64,000 nucleotides of DNA, taken from assembly GCF_006717075.1 (NCBI RefSeq), contig NZ_VFQC01000001.1, positions 2,031,501-2,095,500 of the forward strand, read 5' to 3'. Under the pieces are notes generated by a model. The model did not search any database, had not been told where the DNA came from, and saw only the letters and a program-made list of their open reading frames with translations. Of the stretch, positions 8,365 to 17,756 are shown one piece after another. The position numbers and the translations under genes were made by a program. This DNA is from Haloactinospora alba (GTDB lineage: Bacteria > Actinomycetota > Actinomycetes > Streptosporangiales > Streptosporangiaceae). The first letter of the stretch is position 1. The number at the start of each line of letters is the position of its first letter.

Positions 8365-9396
8365 GTGTCCTCCCCGCCCGACGGCGGGGATGTCCGCGCC
8401 AACCGTCCAGTGACCGTCGAGCAGTTCCGTGCCGACCTCGCCGGGAGACCGGAGGCGCTCAGCACGCTGGCCGATCGCGTCAGCAGGAACGATCCCTACG
8501 CCGCCCTACCGTCCCTGTTGGACGAGGAGCCCGCCGGGGTTCTCCTGCTGGGGGTCGGCGGCGCACGCTACGCCTGTGAGGTCGCCGCGTCCCGAATCCG
8601 TATGGCCGGGATCGGAGCGGTCGCGGAGTACGCCTCCGCGGCGCGCAGTTTCCCGCCCAGCTCCGACATCCTCGTGGTCGCCGTTGCCGTGGGAGGCGGC
8701 CTGCGCGAAGTGTGCGGGGCTCTCGAGGCCTACACGTCCCACTCCCCCATCATCGTCCTGACCGACGCTCCCACGTCCCCTGTGGCCCGTTACGCGGACG
8801 TCCTCGTCCCCGTCTCCCCAGCGGCCGCGCACGGTGGGACCGGTAGCCACGGATACCAGAACGCTCTCGCGCTGCTCCTGCTTCTGGGACAACGGTTGGG
8901 TGCTCCGGCTCTCGGCGCCAGCAGCGACCTGACGCTGAGTATGCGCCGCGCTGCCAACGCCGCGCAGGACCTGCTGGAGCGTGCCCCCACCTGGGTCCCC
9001 CGATTCGCCGCGGCTCTCGAGTCGCCCACCGGACCGCACTTCCTGGCTCCGGCCGAACGGTTCTGTTCCGCACAGCACGCGGCGTTGGCCCTCCGGCAGG
9101 GACCTGTCCTCGCGTCCCACGCCGTCGAGTCGGGCGAATGGTCGCACACCGGCCGTTACCTGGCCGCCGTCAGCGACTACCGGGCCGTCCTGTTCACCGG
9201 GTCGCAGTACGACGACCGGGTGTCGGAGCACCTTCGTCAGCTGCAGGGGACGTTCGTCGCGGTCGGCGGAACCGTGGAGGGCGCGGCGGCGGAGCTGCGC
9301 TACCTCGGGGACGGGGACACCGAGATCAGGCTGCTCACCGAACCGTTGGTGGGCGAACTGCTCGCCGCGCACTGGTGGGCCCAGCGCGGTGTCTGA
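8365..9396 (+). CDS. SIS-domain sugar-phosphate isomerase/deaminase-like protein
   Basis: A 343-residue cytoplasmic protein with two sugar-isomerase (SIS) lobes, as in the isomerase half of GlmS. Lobe one (about 50-185) has GVLLLGVGGARYACEVAASR, SDILVVAVAVGG and the Ile/Leu-rich strand SPIIVLTDAP. Lobe two (about 215-343) has GPHFLAPAERFCSAQHAALAL and the strand YRAVLFTGSQYDD. The substrate is not evident. It starts at GTG 8365 with AAGGAGG seven bases before it; upstream in-frame starts lack such a site. It converges on the ABC exporter operon with only seven bases between the stop codons. In actinomycetes such proteins often accompany mannose or nucleotide-sugar metabolism, but nothing next to it supports that here. 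Confidence 0.75.
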   Translation: MSSPPDGGDVRANRPVTVEQFRADLAGRPEALSTLADRVSRNDPYAALPSLLDEEPAGVLLLGVGGARYACEVAASRIRMAGIGAVAEYASAARSFPPSSDILVVAVAVGGGLREVCGALEAYTSHSPIIVLTDAPTSPVARYADVLVPVSPAAAHGGTGSHGYQNALALLLLLGQRLGAPALGASSDLTLSMRRAANAAQDLLERAPTWVPRFAAALESPTGPHFLAPAERFCSAQHAALALRQGPVLASHAVESGEWSHTGRYLAAVSDYRAVLFTGSQYDDRVSEHLRQLQGTFVAVGGTVEGAAAELRYLGDGDTEIRLLTEPLVGELLAAHWWAQRGV

Positions 9397-9403
9397 GCCG
9401 GGC

Positions 9404-11236
9404 TCAGGCCGAACTGCGCACCCAGGAGGAGTGCAGGTCGGCGTAGACGCCCGGTTGCCCCACCAGTTCCGCGTGGCTTCCGCGCTGGACGACGCTTCCC
9501 CCGTCGAACACGAGCACCTCGTCGGCGGCCTCCGCCGTGGACAGCCGGTGGGCGATCGTCACGGACGTCCGGCCGGAGGTGAGCCGCTGCAGCGCGTGTT
9601 GGATCCGCACCTCGGTGTCGGGATCGACTGCCGACGTCGCCTCGTCCAGCACCAGTAGCTCGGGTCCGGCGATGTAGGCCCGCACCAGCGCCACGAGCTG
9701 TCGTTCTCCCGCCGAGAGCGACTCTCCCCGCTGCCCGACCGGAGTGTCCAGCCCGTGTGGCAGTCCCTCCAGCCAATCGGTGAGACCGAGTTCGGCGACC
9801 GCCGAGAGGAGTTCGGCGTCCTCGGACTCGGGCCGGGAGAACCGGATGTTCTCCCGGAGGGAGTCGTCGAACAGGAACCCCTCCTGGGGAACCATCACGA
9901 TCCGGCTGCGCAGGGAGGAGAACGTGACGTCGCGCAGGTCCGTCCCGTCGACGAGGACCTGTCCCTCGTCAGGGTCCATGAGGCGCGTCAGCAGCTTGAC
10001 GAACGTGGTCTTTCCGGAACCGGTCTCTCCGACGACGGCGACCCTGCTCCCCGGCCGGATCACCTCCTCGATCCCGTCCAGCACCGGAGGACCGCCGGGG
10101 TAGGCGTAGGAGACACCGCGGAAGCGTACCTCCACCGGTCCCGGCGGAAGGTCGTGGCCACGCTCCCCCGGGTCCGTGATGTCGGGGGTGGTGTCGAGCA
10201 CGCTGAGGATCCGGCTCCAGCCGGCGATCGCGTTCTGGGCCTCGTTGAAGATCTCCGTGGCCATCATCATGGGCTGGATGAACAGTGTCACCAGGAACAG
10301 GAAGGCGACGAGCTGGCCGGGGGTGAGGTTTCCCCCGACACCGAGCAGCACGCCGACCACGACGATGGCCGCGGTGGCGAAGGCCGAGACGAGTTCACCG
10401 ACGGGGGACACCGCCATGGACAGCCGCTGCGCCCGGACCTGGGCGTCCCGCGTGGCGACAACCGTCGTGTCGATGCGCCGCGCCGTGCGTTCCTCCGCCG
10501 CGTGCGCCCGGATGACGGCGGCGCCCGTGATCGTCTCACCGACGACGCCCAGCATCGCCCCGGTGCGTTCACGTACCCGAACATAGGCTCGGGAGAGCAG
10601 GCGCTGCAGCCAACGCGCCCCGAACAGCAACGGCAGGAAGCACGCCCAGACGACGAGTGTGAGCTCCCAGGAGTAGACCGCCATCAGCCCGGTGGCGACG
10701 AGGAGTTGCCCCGCGCTCACGATCAGCTGCACCCCGCCCCACTGCATGAACGTGCTGATCTGGTCGACGTCGGAGGTGACGCGGGAGACCAGGGAACCGT
10801 TGCGCTCACTGTTCTGGGTCAGCACCGACAGGTCGTGGATGTGCCGGAATGCTTTGCGGCGCAGCGTTGCCAGCCCCGACTCCGTGGCCCGGTACAACCG
10901 GACGTTCATGAGGAAGCCGGACACGGTGGTGAGCACCAGCAGCACAGCGCACGACGCGACGGCGAACCCCACGAACCCCAGGTCGGGTGCTTTCCCGGTC
11001 CCTCCCAGACCGTTGTCGATGATCTGCTGGACGGCCAGCGGGACCACGATCTTGCCGACAGTCGCGACAACGGCGAACACGAGTGTCAGTCCCAGTCCCC
11101 GGGTGAACTCGGGGGAGAGACGCAGGCCGCGGCGCAGGGTTCCGGACGCGGGTTCGGAGGAGTGCCCGAGTCCGGGCGCCGGCCCGTCGGAGGCCGCTGT
11201 ACTGTTCTCGTCGTGGACAACCGTGGAAGCGCTCAC
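9404..11236 (-). CDS. ABC exporter half-transporter, subunit B (altered signature motif)
   Basis: A 610-residue half-transporter with a six-span membrane domain (about 50-330) and a C-terminal nucleotide-binding domain (about 365-605). Walker A is GETGSGKTT, Walker B is ELLVLDEATSAVD with the catalytic Glu present, and the H-loop is in SVTIAHRLS. The signature motif is LSAGE rather than LSGGQ. The upstream partner has the normal signature but Asp in place of the catalytic Glu, so the two together leave one degenerate ATP site, as in heterodimeric exporters such as TmrAB or TM287/288. It overlaps the partner by four bases. The substrate is unknown; drugs, lipids or peptides are all possible. 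Confidence 0.93.
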   Translation of the reverse strand: MSASTVVHDENSTAASDGPAPGLGHSSEPASGTLRRGLRLSPEFTRGLGLTLVFAVVATVGKIVVPLAVQQIIDNGLGGTGKAPDLGFVGFAVASCAVLLVLTTVSGFLMNVRLYRATESGLATLRRKAFRHIHDLSVLTQNSERNGSLVSRVTSDVDQISTFMQWGGVQLIVSAGQLLVATGLMAVYSWELTLVVWACFLPLLFGARWLQRLLSRAYVRVRERTGAMLGVVGETITGAAVIRAHAAEERTARRIDTTVVATRDAQVRAQRLSMAVSPVGELVSAFATAAIVVVGVLLGVGGNLTPGQLVAFLFLVTLFIQPMMMATEIFNEAQNAIAGWSRILSVLDTTPDITDPGERGHDLPPGPVEVRFRGVSYAYPGGPPVLDGIEEVIRPGSRVAVVGETGSGKTTFVKLLTRLMDPDEGQVLVDGTDLRDVTFSSLRSRIVMVPQEGFLFDDSLRENIRFSRPESEDAELLSAVAELGLTDWLEGLPHGLDTPVGQRGESLSAGERQLVALVRAYIAGPELLVLDEATSAVDPDTEVRIQHALQRLTSGRTSVTIAHRLSTAEAADEVLVFDGGSVVQRGSHAELVGQPGVYADLHSSWVRSSA

Positions 11237-13200
11237 CGCAGTACCTCCGTTGCGGTCTCGGGGGTGGTCTCCGGGGTGGTCCGGTCATCGTGGCGGTCAC
11301 GGGCCGCACGCTCGTAGGCGGTGACCAGGCGGTTGTAGCCGGGGGACCGGCGCAGCAGCTCACTGTGGCTGCCACGGTCGCGGACGGTGCCCTGTTCCAT
11401 GTAGACGACCTCGTCGGCGAGCTCTATGGTGGCCCGCCGGTAGGCCACGACCAGTACGGTGCGTCCGGCCGCGGCCTCCTGTCGTCCGGACGCCCGGGTA
11501 GCGATCTCGCCCAGCCCGGACAGGATCCCGGCCTCGATCTGCGGGTCCACCGCCGACGTCGCGTCGTCCAGGACCAGCAGCCTCGGGTCGCGTGCCACGG
11601 CGCGGGCCAGCGCGAGGCGCTGGCGCTGGCCCCCGGAGAGCGTGGTGCCCCGTTCGCCCAGTTCGGTGTCGAGACCGTGCGGCAGGGCCGCGACGAACGA
11701 GTCCGCGTGTGCCACCCGCAGGGCGGCCCACACATCGGTGTCGTCGGTCTCCTGCTCCGCGCCGAGGAGGACGTTGCCGCGCACGGTGTCGTCGAAGATG
11801 AACGCTTCCTGCGGCACCAGGGCGGCGGATGCGGCGATCTCTCCCCTGGCCAGGTCCCGTGTGTCGGTCCCGTCCATCCGGACCGTTCCCGTGTCGGGGT
11901 CCACGAGGCGCACCAGGAGGTGCGTCAGGGTGGACTTGCCCGAACCGGTGGGGCCGACGACGGCGACGGTGCTTCCGGCCGCGATGTCGAGGTTCACGTC
12001 GCTGAGCACGGTGGTGCGTCGCGTTTCCGCCGGTTGGGCGGTGCCGGCGAGGTCCTGACCGGAGCCCGCACCGGTTCCGGTCGGCGACGAGGCGTCGAAG
12101 GCGTCCTCGTAGGAGAACCCCACCCCGCGCGCCGAGAGCCGGATGCCGCCGCTTCCCTCCAACCGGGACGTGCCGTGTTCCATCGCTCCCCCGGCGGACA
12201 GGACGCTCTGGACACGGCTCCACCCCACGACGCTGCGCGGTAGGTCTCCCAGCAACCAACCGAACGAGCGGGTCGGTTGCGCGAGCAGGGTGAACAGGTA
12301 GGCCACCTCGACCAGGTCCCCCGCCGCGACGTTGCCGGTGGCCAGACGCCACGCGCCGACGGCCAGGACGGCGAGCACCCCGAGGTTGGGCAGTGCCTCT
12401 ATGACGGGGTCGAACATGCCACGCATCCGCCCCACCCGGATCTGGGCGTCGCGCAACCGGTGGGCGGCGGAGGTGAAGCGGCGCGTCTCGGTGTCCTCGC
12501 GCCCCAGGGATTTCACCACGAGGGCTCCGTCGAACGACTCGTGGGCGACCTCGCTCACCTCGGCCCGTAGCGCCTGGGCCCGGCTGGCGGCCGGCGACAC
12601 CCGGCGCTGGAAGACGAGGTTGGCGGTGATGAGGAGGGGGAAAACGACGAACCCGACGGCAGCGAGCAGGGGGTCGGTCGCGACCATCGCCACGGCCGCG
12701 ATCACGAACATGAACAGGCTGCCGATAGCCATGGGAAGCGGGGCCAGTGGGCCCCACGCGGCCTCGACGTCAGCGTTGGCGTTCGACAGGAGCTGACCCG
12801 CGGGATGGCGGTGGTGCCAGGACATGGGAAGCCGGAGGTACTTCCTGGCGACCTTCCGCCGGTAGCGCGCCTGCATCCGGAACTGCATCAGCCCGGCGAA
12901 CAGGCGGCGCGCCCCGAGACCGAGGGCCTTCGCCACCCCCACACCGAACAACAGCGCCGCGGCGGTGGTGAGTGCGGCCGCCGTGGTGCGTCCCTCGTCG
13001 AAGGCGGGGAGGATGACCGTGTCGGTCACATGCCCGAGAACCGTTGCCGAGGCCACGGAGACGGCGGCGTGGAGTGAGGCCCCGAGCGTGGCGAGGAGGA
13101 AGACGGCGGGCTCGGTGCGCATCGCCGTCCACAGCACCCCCATACCGCGGCGGAACACCGCGGGTTCACCGCTCCTGTCGGGTCTGTTCCCCTGCCGCAT
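11233..13200 (-). CDS. ABC exporter half-transporter, subunit A (degenerate Walker B)
   Basis: A 655-residue half-transporter. The N-terminal membrane domain covers about 20-330 and the nucleotide-binding domain about 345-620. Walker A is GPTGSGKST, the signature is LSGGQRQRLALARA, and Walker B reads LLVLDDATSAVD with Asp where the catalytic Glu is expected. A loop of about 40 residues rich in Gly/Ser/Thr (ASSPTGTGAGSGQDLAG) interrupts the early NBD before TVLSDVNL. It starts at ATG 13200 with AAGGGGG five bases before, and its ATGA overlap with subunit B shows translational coupling. The two form one exporter. No regulator adjoins the operon. Confidence 0.93.
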   Translation of the reverse strand: MRQGNRPDRSGEPAVFRRGMGVLWTAMRTEPAVFLLATLGASLHAAVSVASATVLGHVTDTVILPAFDEGRTTAAALTTAAALLFGVGVAKALGLGARRLFAGLMQFRMQARYRRKVARKYLRLPMSWHHRHPAGQLLSNANADVEAAWGPLAPLPMAIGSLFMFVIAAVAMVATDPLLAAVGFVVFPLLITANLVFQRRVSPAASRAQALRAEVSEVAHESFDGALVVKSLGREDTETRRFTSAAHRLRDAQIRVGRMRGMFDPVIEALPNLGVLAVLAVGAWRLATGNVAAGDLVEVAYLFTLLAQPTRSFGWLLGDLPRSVVGWSRVQSVLSAGGAMEHGTSRLEGSGGIRLSARGVGFSYEDAFDASSPTGTGAGSGQDLAGTAQPAETRRTTVLSDVNLDIAAGSTVAVVGPTGSGKSTLTHLLVRLVDPDTGTVRMDGTDTRDLARGEIAASAALVPQEAFIFDDTVRGNVLLGAEQETDDTDVWAALRVAHADSFVAALPHGLDTELGERGTTLSGGQRQRLALARAVARDPRLLVLDDATSAVDPQIEAGILSGLGEIATRASGRQEAAAGRTVLVVAYRRATIELADEVVYMEQGTVRDRGSHSELLRRSPGYNRLVTAYERAARDRHDDRTTPETTPETATEVLR

Positions 13201-13426
13201 GCGGCCCCCTTGTCATGTCCTGGTCCCTGCCGGAGGCGGGCCGCCCGCAGGAGACGACATCCGCCTGTATCGCCCCGCTCCTGGGGCGGAGGGGGCCGCC
13301 CTGTTCAGCATCCGACCGGGGCGGCCTATTCCGGTTTTTCCGACACGTGTCGCGTTCCTGGGACCACGAGAACGGGCCCGGCCCCCCGTGGGGCGAGCCG
13401 GACCCGTCAGCGGTTGGCACGTGGGG

Positions 13427-13993
13427 CTATACTCCGCCTGCCACAAGGGCGCGGAACGTGTGCGGACCGACGATGCCGTCCACGGCCATTCCGAACTCGT
13501 CCTGCATTTCCTCAACGGCCTGTTCCGTGTTCGGACCGTAGATTCCGTCGAGTGCCAGGGATTTGTCGTAGTCCTGGATCAGGCTGTGCTGGATCGCGTA
13601 CACCACGGGCCCGGTGGTGCCCCGGCCGTACTCTCCGAACACCTCGCTCCGGAGGGTGTTCCAGGTTTCCTGGTTCAGTGTCCCGCTGTCGTGGAGATCG
13701 TTGTCGGGATCGTCCTGGAAGGCGGTGACGGCCTCGGTCATCGCCTCGCCGTAATCGTCGTTGATGTCGCCCTCGAAGTATCCGAGGTCGTCGAGTAGGT
13801 ATTTCGCGACACCGATGTCGGTGTCACTGTCCCCCTCCTCGTATTCCGGCCACTGCAGTGCCTCGATCTCGGCCAGTACCTCGGGGGAGGTGTCCGGGTC
13901 GTCCGCGGAGGCGGCCTGCGCCCCGGCTATTCCCATACCGAAAGCGAGAGCTCCGGACACGAGCACCGTCGTGGTCGTACGCACCATCTGCAT
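13427..13993 (-). CDS. Secreted protein with two peptidoglycan-binding domains
   Basis: A 188-residue exported protein. Residues 1-29 are a signal peptide (basic MQMVR, a hydrophobic core, and a likely cleavage after AQAASA). Two PG_binding_1-like repeats follow: about 50-113, with YLLDDLGYFEGDINDDYGEA, and about 122-186, with LALDGIYGPNTEQAVEEMQ and VDGIVGPHTFRALV. There is no catalytic domain, so it probably binds cell-wall glycan or an analogous polymer. The mature part is strongly acidic. I chose the ATG at 13993, which has AAGGGAAAG six to fourteen bases upstream; longer in-frame starts would place a polar stretch before the signal. A long AT-rich leader lies upstream. Confidence 0.85.
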   Translation of the reverse strand: MQMVRTTTTVLVSGALAFGMGIAGAQAASADDPDTSPEVLAEIEALQWPEYEEGDSDTDIGVAKYLLDDLGYFEGDINDDYGEAMTEAVTAFQDDPDNDLHDSGTLNQETWNTLRSEVFGEYGRGTTGPVVYAIQHSLIQDYDKSLALDGIYGPNTEQAVEEMQDEFGMAVDGIVGPHTFRALVAGGV

Positions 13994-14535
13994 ACGTGCT
14001 TTCCCTTCATCGACTGGAATCGGCAACTGTTCCACGCGGGAAGATGCCTCAGCCAGATGAATGGTTTGCGACAACGCGGCAAATCAATCTTAAGGGTTAA
14101 CTTTTTCTTACTTTGCGAATTGCGTGACAACCAAAGGGAGGCGAATGCGTCGGCCACGAATTATCCAGGATCCTGGCCAGTCACAAAACAAACAAAAAAG
14201 AAAAATGCGACACAAAAAACAAAGCGAACTTTTTTAGCGCCCAGTTATCTGCCCGTGGAATGCAGAACAAACAACTATCTGCCACACTAATCGACCCAAT
14301 CCCGACTCCGCGCACCGAAACAACAGCAGCAGGTTCCGCGACGGGGGAGCATGCGGGGACGGTGCGACAGGCTGCCTCTCCCGCTCCCGGGACACCGGGG
14401 CGCGAGTCCCGGGGAGCAGACGCCTCGGCAAGCGGCCCTGCCCCCCAGAGCTCTCACGGTCCGCACACGGTCATGGCAGCGCCCTCCCCACGCCCCCGTG
14501 CCCGGTTGCGCGGGCCCGCACCGCCGGAAAACCGC
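13994..14535. other. Long intergenic region with AT-rich leader
   Basis: Between the secreted protein gene and hisF. From about 14075 to 14330 the DNA is unusually rich in A and T for this genome, with A-runs on the plus strand at 14198-14222, and it includes a perfect 12-base palindrome CCAGGATCCTGG at 14165-14176. It probably holds the promoter and controls of the secreted protein gene. No coding frame or known riboswitch core was recognised. Confidence 0.5.
14384..14416 (-). terminator. Possible terminator after the histidine operon
   Basis: CTCCCGGGAC (14384-14393) pairs with GTCCCGGGGAG (14406-14416), a 10-bp stem with one bulged G. It lies about 120 bases beyond the hisF stop on the minus strand. 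There is no T run, so it is only a candidate. Confidence 0.4.
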
Positions 14536-15312
14536 TCAGCGCACCGGGTACCCGGCGTCGGAGAGGTGCGCCTTGATGTCCGGGATGGTCACTTCCTGGA
14601 AGTGCAGCACACTGGCCGCGAGAACGGCGTCGGCCCCCGCGGCGACGGCCGGAGGGAAGTCCGCCGCCTTTCCAGCACCGCCGCTGGCGATGAGGGGGAT
14701 TCCGGTCGCTCTGCGCGCTGCCCGGATGAGCTCCAGGTCGAACCCCTCTTTCGTCCCGTCCGCGTCCATGGAGTTGAGCAGGATCTCACCGGCCCCCAGC
14801 TCCGCGGCGCGCTGCACCCACGCGACGGCGTCGATGCCGGTACCGCGCTTCCCGCCGTGCGTGGTGACCTCGAACCCGCTCGCCGGCGCGTCACCGCCCA
14901 CACTCCGGCGGACATCAGCGGAGAGCACCAGTACCTGGCTACCGAAACGGTGAGCGATCTCCCCGATGAGCTCGGGCCTGGCGACAGCCGCCGTGTTCAC
15001 CCCGACCTTGTCGGCACCGGCACGCAGCAGGCGGTCCACATCGGAAACCGTGCGCACCCCACCGCCCACTGTCAGTGGGATGAAGACCTGCTCGGCCGTA
15101 CGCCGCACCACCTCGTAGGTCGTCTCCCGCTCACCACTGGAGGCCGTCACGTCCAGGAACGTGAGCTCGTCCGCACCGCTCGTTCCGGCGTCGTAACGCC
15201 CGGCGAGCTCCACCGGGTCCCCAGCGTCACGCAGCTGGGCGAAGTTGACTCCCTTGACGACACGTCCCTCGTCGACGTCCAGGCAGGGAATGACTCGAAC
15301 CGCTACTGACAC
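14536..15312 (-). CDS. hisF: Imidazole glycerol phosphate synthase, cyclase subunit HisF
   Basis: With HisH it turns PRFAR and ammonia into imidazole glycerol phosphate and AICAR (step five of histidine synthesis). It is a 258-residue (beta/alpha)8 barrel. The N-terminus [21 protein letters not shown] holds the catalytic Asp of CLDVD, the phosphate sites are [10 protein letters not shown] and [11 protein letters not shown], and the second catalytic Asp is in [17 protein letters not shown]. The start is GTG 15312, which overlaps the priA stop by ten bases; the frame stays open upstream but homology begins here. It is the last gene of the operon; hisI does not follow. Confidence 0.95.
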   Translation of the reverse strand: MSVAVRVIPCLDVDEGRVVKGVNFAQLRDAGDPVELAGRYDAGTSGADELTFLDVTASSGERETTYEVVRRTAEQVFIPLTVGGGVRTVSDVDRLLRAGADKVGVNTAAVARPELIGEIAHRFGSQVLVLSADVRRSVGGDAPASGFEVTTHGGKRGTGIDAVAWVQRAAELGAGEILLNSMDADGTKEGFDLELIRAARRATGIPLIASGGAGKAADFPPAVAAGADAVLAASVLHFQEVTIPDIKAHLSDAGYPVR

Positions 15313-16037
15313 TGTTCCACCGCCTCCACTGCCTGGGCGAAGGTGAACGCCCCCTCGTACAGGGCGGTTCCCATGATGACCCCCTCGACACCCATCGGGG
15401 CCAGCCCGGCGACCGCCCGCAGGTCGTCCAGCTCGGCGATACCACCGCTGGCCACCACCGGTTTGGTGGTGTTCTCGCACACGGTACGCAACAGTTCCAG
15501 GTTGGGGCCCTTGAGCGTACCGTCCTTGTTGACGTCGGTCACGACGTAGCGGGCGCACCCGTCCGCGTCCAACCTGCGCAGGGTGTCCAGCAGGTCGCCG
15601 CCGTCCCGGGTCCAACCACGAGCGGCCAGCGTCGTCCCCCGCACGTCCAGGCCGATCGCGATGCGGTCCCCGTGTTTCGCGATGGCCCTGGCGCACCATT
15701 CCGGGTTCTCCAGGGCGGCGGTACCGATGTTCACCCGGCTGCATCCGGTGTCCAGGGCCGCGGCGAGCGAGTCATCGTCGCGGATACCGCCGGACAGCTC
15801 CACCCGGATACCGAGGCGCTCGATGATGGCGGCGAGCACGTCGCGGTTGTTCCCGCGACCGAAGGCGGCATCGAGGTCAACGAGGTGGATCCACGTCGCT
15901 CCGGCGTTCTGCCAGTCGAGCGCGGCCTGCAACGGGTCGCCGTACTGGCCGCCGGAACCACTCTTTCCCTGGACGAGCTGGACGGCCTGCCCACCGGAGA
16001 CATCCACCGCTGGGAGCAATTCGAACGTGGAGGACAT
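15303..16037 (-). CDS. priA: Bifunctional isomerase PriA (HisA/TrpF activities)
   Basis: A 244-residue (beta/alpha)8 barrel that isomerises ProFAR in histidine synthesis. In actinomycetes without a separate trpF the same enzyme also isomerises PRA in tryptophan synthesis. The N-terminus [19 protein letters not shown] carries the first catalytic Asp, [13 protein letters not shown] the phosphate site, and [15 protein letters not shown] the second Asp with the PriA-type loop. It lies between hisH (134 bases upstream) and hisF (overlapping), as is usual in Streptomyces and its relatives. The dual function is inferred from the lineage, not shown by the sequence. Confidence 0.92.
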   Translation of the reverse strand: MSSTFELLPAVDVSGGQAVQLVQGKSGSGGQYGDPLQAALDWQNAGATWIHLVDLDAAFGRGNNRDVLAAIIERLGIRVELSGGIRDDDSLAAALDTGCSRVNIGTAALENPEWCARAIAKHGDRIAIGLDVRGTTLAARGWTRDGGDLLDTLRRLDADGCARYVVTDVNKDGTLKGPNLELLRTVCENTTKPVVASGGIAELDDLRAVAGLAPMGVEGVIMGTALYEGAFTFAQAVEAVEQCQ

Positions 16038-16171
16038 TGGCGTTGTGTGACCTTTGCTGACGAGACGTTGGGGTGCGAGGCCGGGGTGCCGGCCGCGTAT
16101 GAGCCGCGTGACAGGAGTCGCGGGCGCGACGGTGGGGACCGGACGGCCGCAGTGGAGGCTGCGTCTCCGAC

Positions 16172-16807
16172 CTACAGGGTCGCGACCCAGTTGGCCAGCA
16201 CCTGTGCTCCGGCATCACTCGACTTCTCCGGGTGGAACTGGGTGGCGCTCAGCGGGCCGTTCTCGACGGCGGCGACGAACGGCTCACCGTGCGTGCACCA
16301 GGACACCAACGCCGGCGGGATGTGCGCGCTGGCCGGTTCCTGCTCCCACTCCAGAACGGCGTAGGAGTGGACGAAGTAGAAGCGCTCTTTCGGGTCGAGG
16401 CCGGCGAACAACCGGCTCCCCTCCGGAACGTCCAGGGTGTTCCACCCCATGTGCGGAACGGTCCGGGCGCGCAGCCGTTCCACGGTACCGGGCCACTCAC
16501 CGCATCCCTCACTGGTGACACCGTGTTCGGCACCGTGCTCGAACAGGATCTGCATTCCCACACAGACCCCCAGCACCGGACGCCCGCCGGCGAGGCGCTT
16601 ACCGATCACACGGTCCCCACCCGCCGCGCGCAGCCCTTCCATACAGGAGCTGAAGGCGCCGACTCCGGGAACGACCAGCCCGTCCGCCGCCATCGCGGCG
16701 GACGGGTCGTCGGTAACCACAGTGTCAGCCCCCGCACGCTCCAGCGCCCGGTGCGCCGAACGCAGGTTGCCTGATCCATAGTCGAAGATGACGACGTACG
16801 GTTGCAC
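16172..16807 (-). CDS. hisH: Imidazole glycerol phosphate synthase, glutaminase subunit HisH
   Basis: A class I glutamine amidotransferase of 211 residues that supplies ammonia to HisF. The nucleophile Cys is in [14 protein letters not shown], and the His/Glu pair is in [11 protein letters not shown]. The N-terminus [18 protein letters not shown] is the family start. I chose GTG 16807, which has AAAGGCGG about ten bases upstream; a longer frame from GTG 16831 would add eight residues unlike the family and would include the ribosome site. It follows the small membrane gene by 53 bases. Confidence 0.94.
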   Translation of the reverse strand: MQPYVVIFDYGSGNLRSAHRALERAGADTVVTDDPSAAMAADGLVVPGVGAFSSCMEGLRAAGGDRVIGKRLAGGRPVLGVCVGMQILFEHGAEHGVTSEGCGEWPGTVERLRARTVPHMGWNTLDVPEGSRLFAGLDPKERFYFVHSYAVLEWEQEPASAHIPPALVSWCTHGEPFVAAVENGPLSATQFHPEKSSDAGAQVLANWVATL

Positions 16808-16860
16808 GTACGACTGCCGCCTTTCATTCACACCTGGTGTTTCCAGGACTTGCGATCACG

Positions 16861-17016
16861 TTAGCCACCCAGGCGCAGAACGCCCGCGGCGAGAGCCACC
16901 GCGGCACACGCGCCAAGGCTCAGAGCACCGGCCGTGGTGGCGGTTCGCACCGACCAGGCGCCCCCGAGCAGCAGCCCACCCAACGCGAACAGCAGGACGG
17001 GCCACGCGCTGTCCAT
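16861..17016 (-). CDS. Small membrane protein within the his operon
   Basis: A 51-residue product beginning MDSAWPVLLFALGGLLLGGAW. It has two hydrophobic segments (about 5-20 and 27-47) with a short basic turn between them, so it is probably a membrane hairpin. The ATG at 17016 overlaps the last base of the hisB stop (TGATG), a coupled arrangement that supports it being real. From memory, a small gene of this kind sits between hisB and hisH in several actinomycetes; its role is not known. It could also be a non-essential relic. Confidence 0.65.
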   Translation of the reverse strand: MDSAWPVLLFALGGLLLGGAWSVRTATTAGALSLGACAAVALAAGVLRLGG

Positions 17017-17609
17017 CACAGGGCGCCCTTCGTCGAGGGGACGTCGCTGACCCGGGGATCCCGCTCGCACGCGAACCGCAGCGCGCGGGCCAGCGCCTTG
17101 AACTGGCACTCCACAATGTGGTGGGCGTTGCGTCCGTAGGGAACGTGCAGGTGGATCGCCACACGCGCCTGCGCCACGAAGGACTCGAGAATGTGGCGCG
17201 TCATCGTCGTGTCGTAGTCCTGCCCCACGAGCGGGGCCATTCCCTCGGGTTCCGTGTGCACCAGGTAGGGCCGCCCGGAGACGTCAACAGTGGCTTCGGC
17301 CAGGGCCTCGTCCAACGGGACCTTCGCGTCCGCGAACCGACGGATGCCGGCCTTGTCGCCCAGGGCCTCGGCGAACGCCGCGCCCAGGGCCAGAGCGGTG
17401 TCCTCGATCGTGTGGTGCGAGTCGATGTACAGGTCGCCCTCGGCTCGGACCGTCAGGTCGAACAGCCCGTGTTTGGCGAGCTGGTCGAGCATGTGATCGT
17501 AGAAGCCGACGCCGGTGGCGACATCGGCGACCCCGGTACCGTCGAGATCGATCTCCACGGCGACCTTGGTCTCTTTCGTGGCGCGTTCGACGCGGCCGGT
17601 ACGACTCAT
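17016..17609 (-). CDS. hisB: Imidazoleglycerol-phosphate dehydratase HisB
   Basis: A 197-residue enzyme that removes water from imidazole glycerol phosphate to give imidazole acetol phosphate. It is the monofunctional actinobacterial form. Both metal-binding repeats are seen: DSHHTIEDTALALG near residues 70-83 and NAHHIVECQFKALARAL near 160-176, each with the HHxxE pattern for manganese. The N-terminus MSRTGRVERATKETKV is typical. It starts at ATG 17609, about 147 bases after hisC, one of the wider gaps in the operon. Confidence 0.96.
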   Translation of the reverse strand: MSRTGRVERATKETKVAVEIDLDGTGVADVATGVGFYDHMLDQLAKHGLFDLTVRAEGDLYIDSHHTIEDTALALGAAFAEALGDKAGIRRFADAKVPLDEALAEATVDVSGRPYLVHTEPEGMAPLVGQDYDTTMTRHILESFVAQARVAIHLHVPYGRNAHHIVECQFKALARALRFACERDPRVSDVPSTKGAL

Positions 17610-17756
17610 GTGCCCTCGGATTCCTCTGTGTTCGTGCCGCGCTGGGACGGACTCCGCCGTGCGGACGGGTCAGGACGGCGAAGCCGGACCTCCCCGACCG
17701 GGACGGGATACGTGGCGCGGTGTGCCTCTATCGCGCGGACCGGACGGTCGGCGACA

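Noticed and set aside
9755-11317. 520-codon open frame on the plus strand
   Set aside because: Antisense to the ABC exporter subunit B; composition typical of a shadow frame.
13994-14330. c-di-AMP (ydaO) riboswitch in front of the secreted wall-binding protein
   Set aside because: Such switches often precede wall-associated genes in actinomycetes, but the conserved core was not found on the minus strand.
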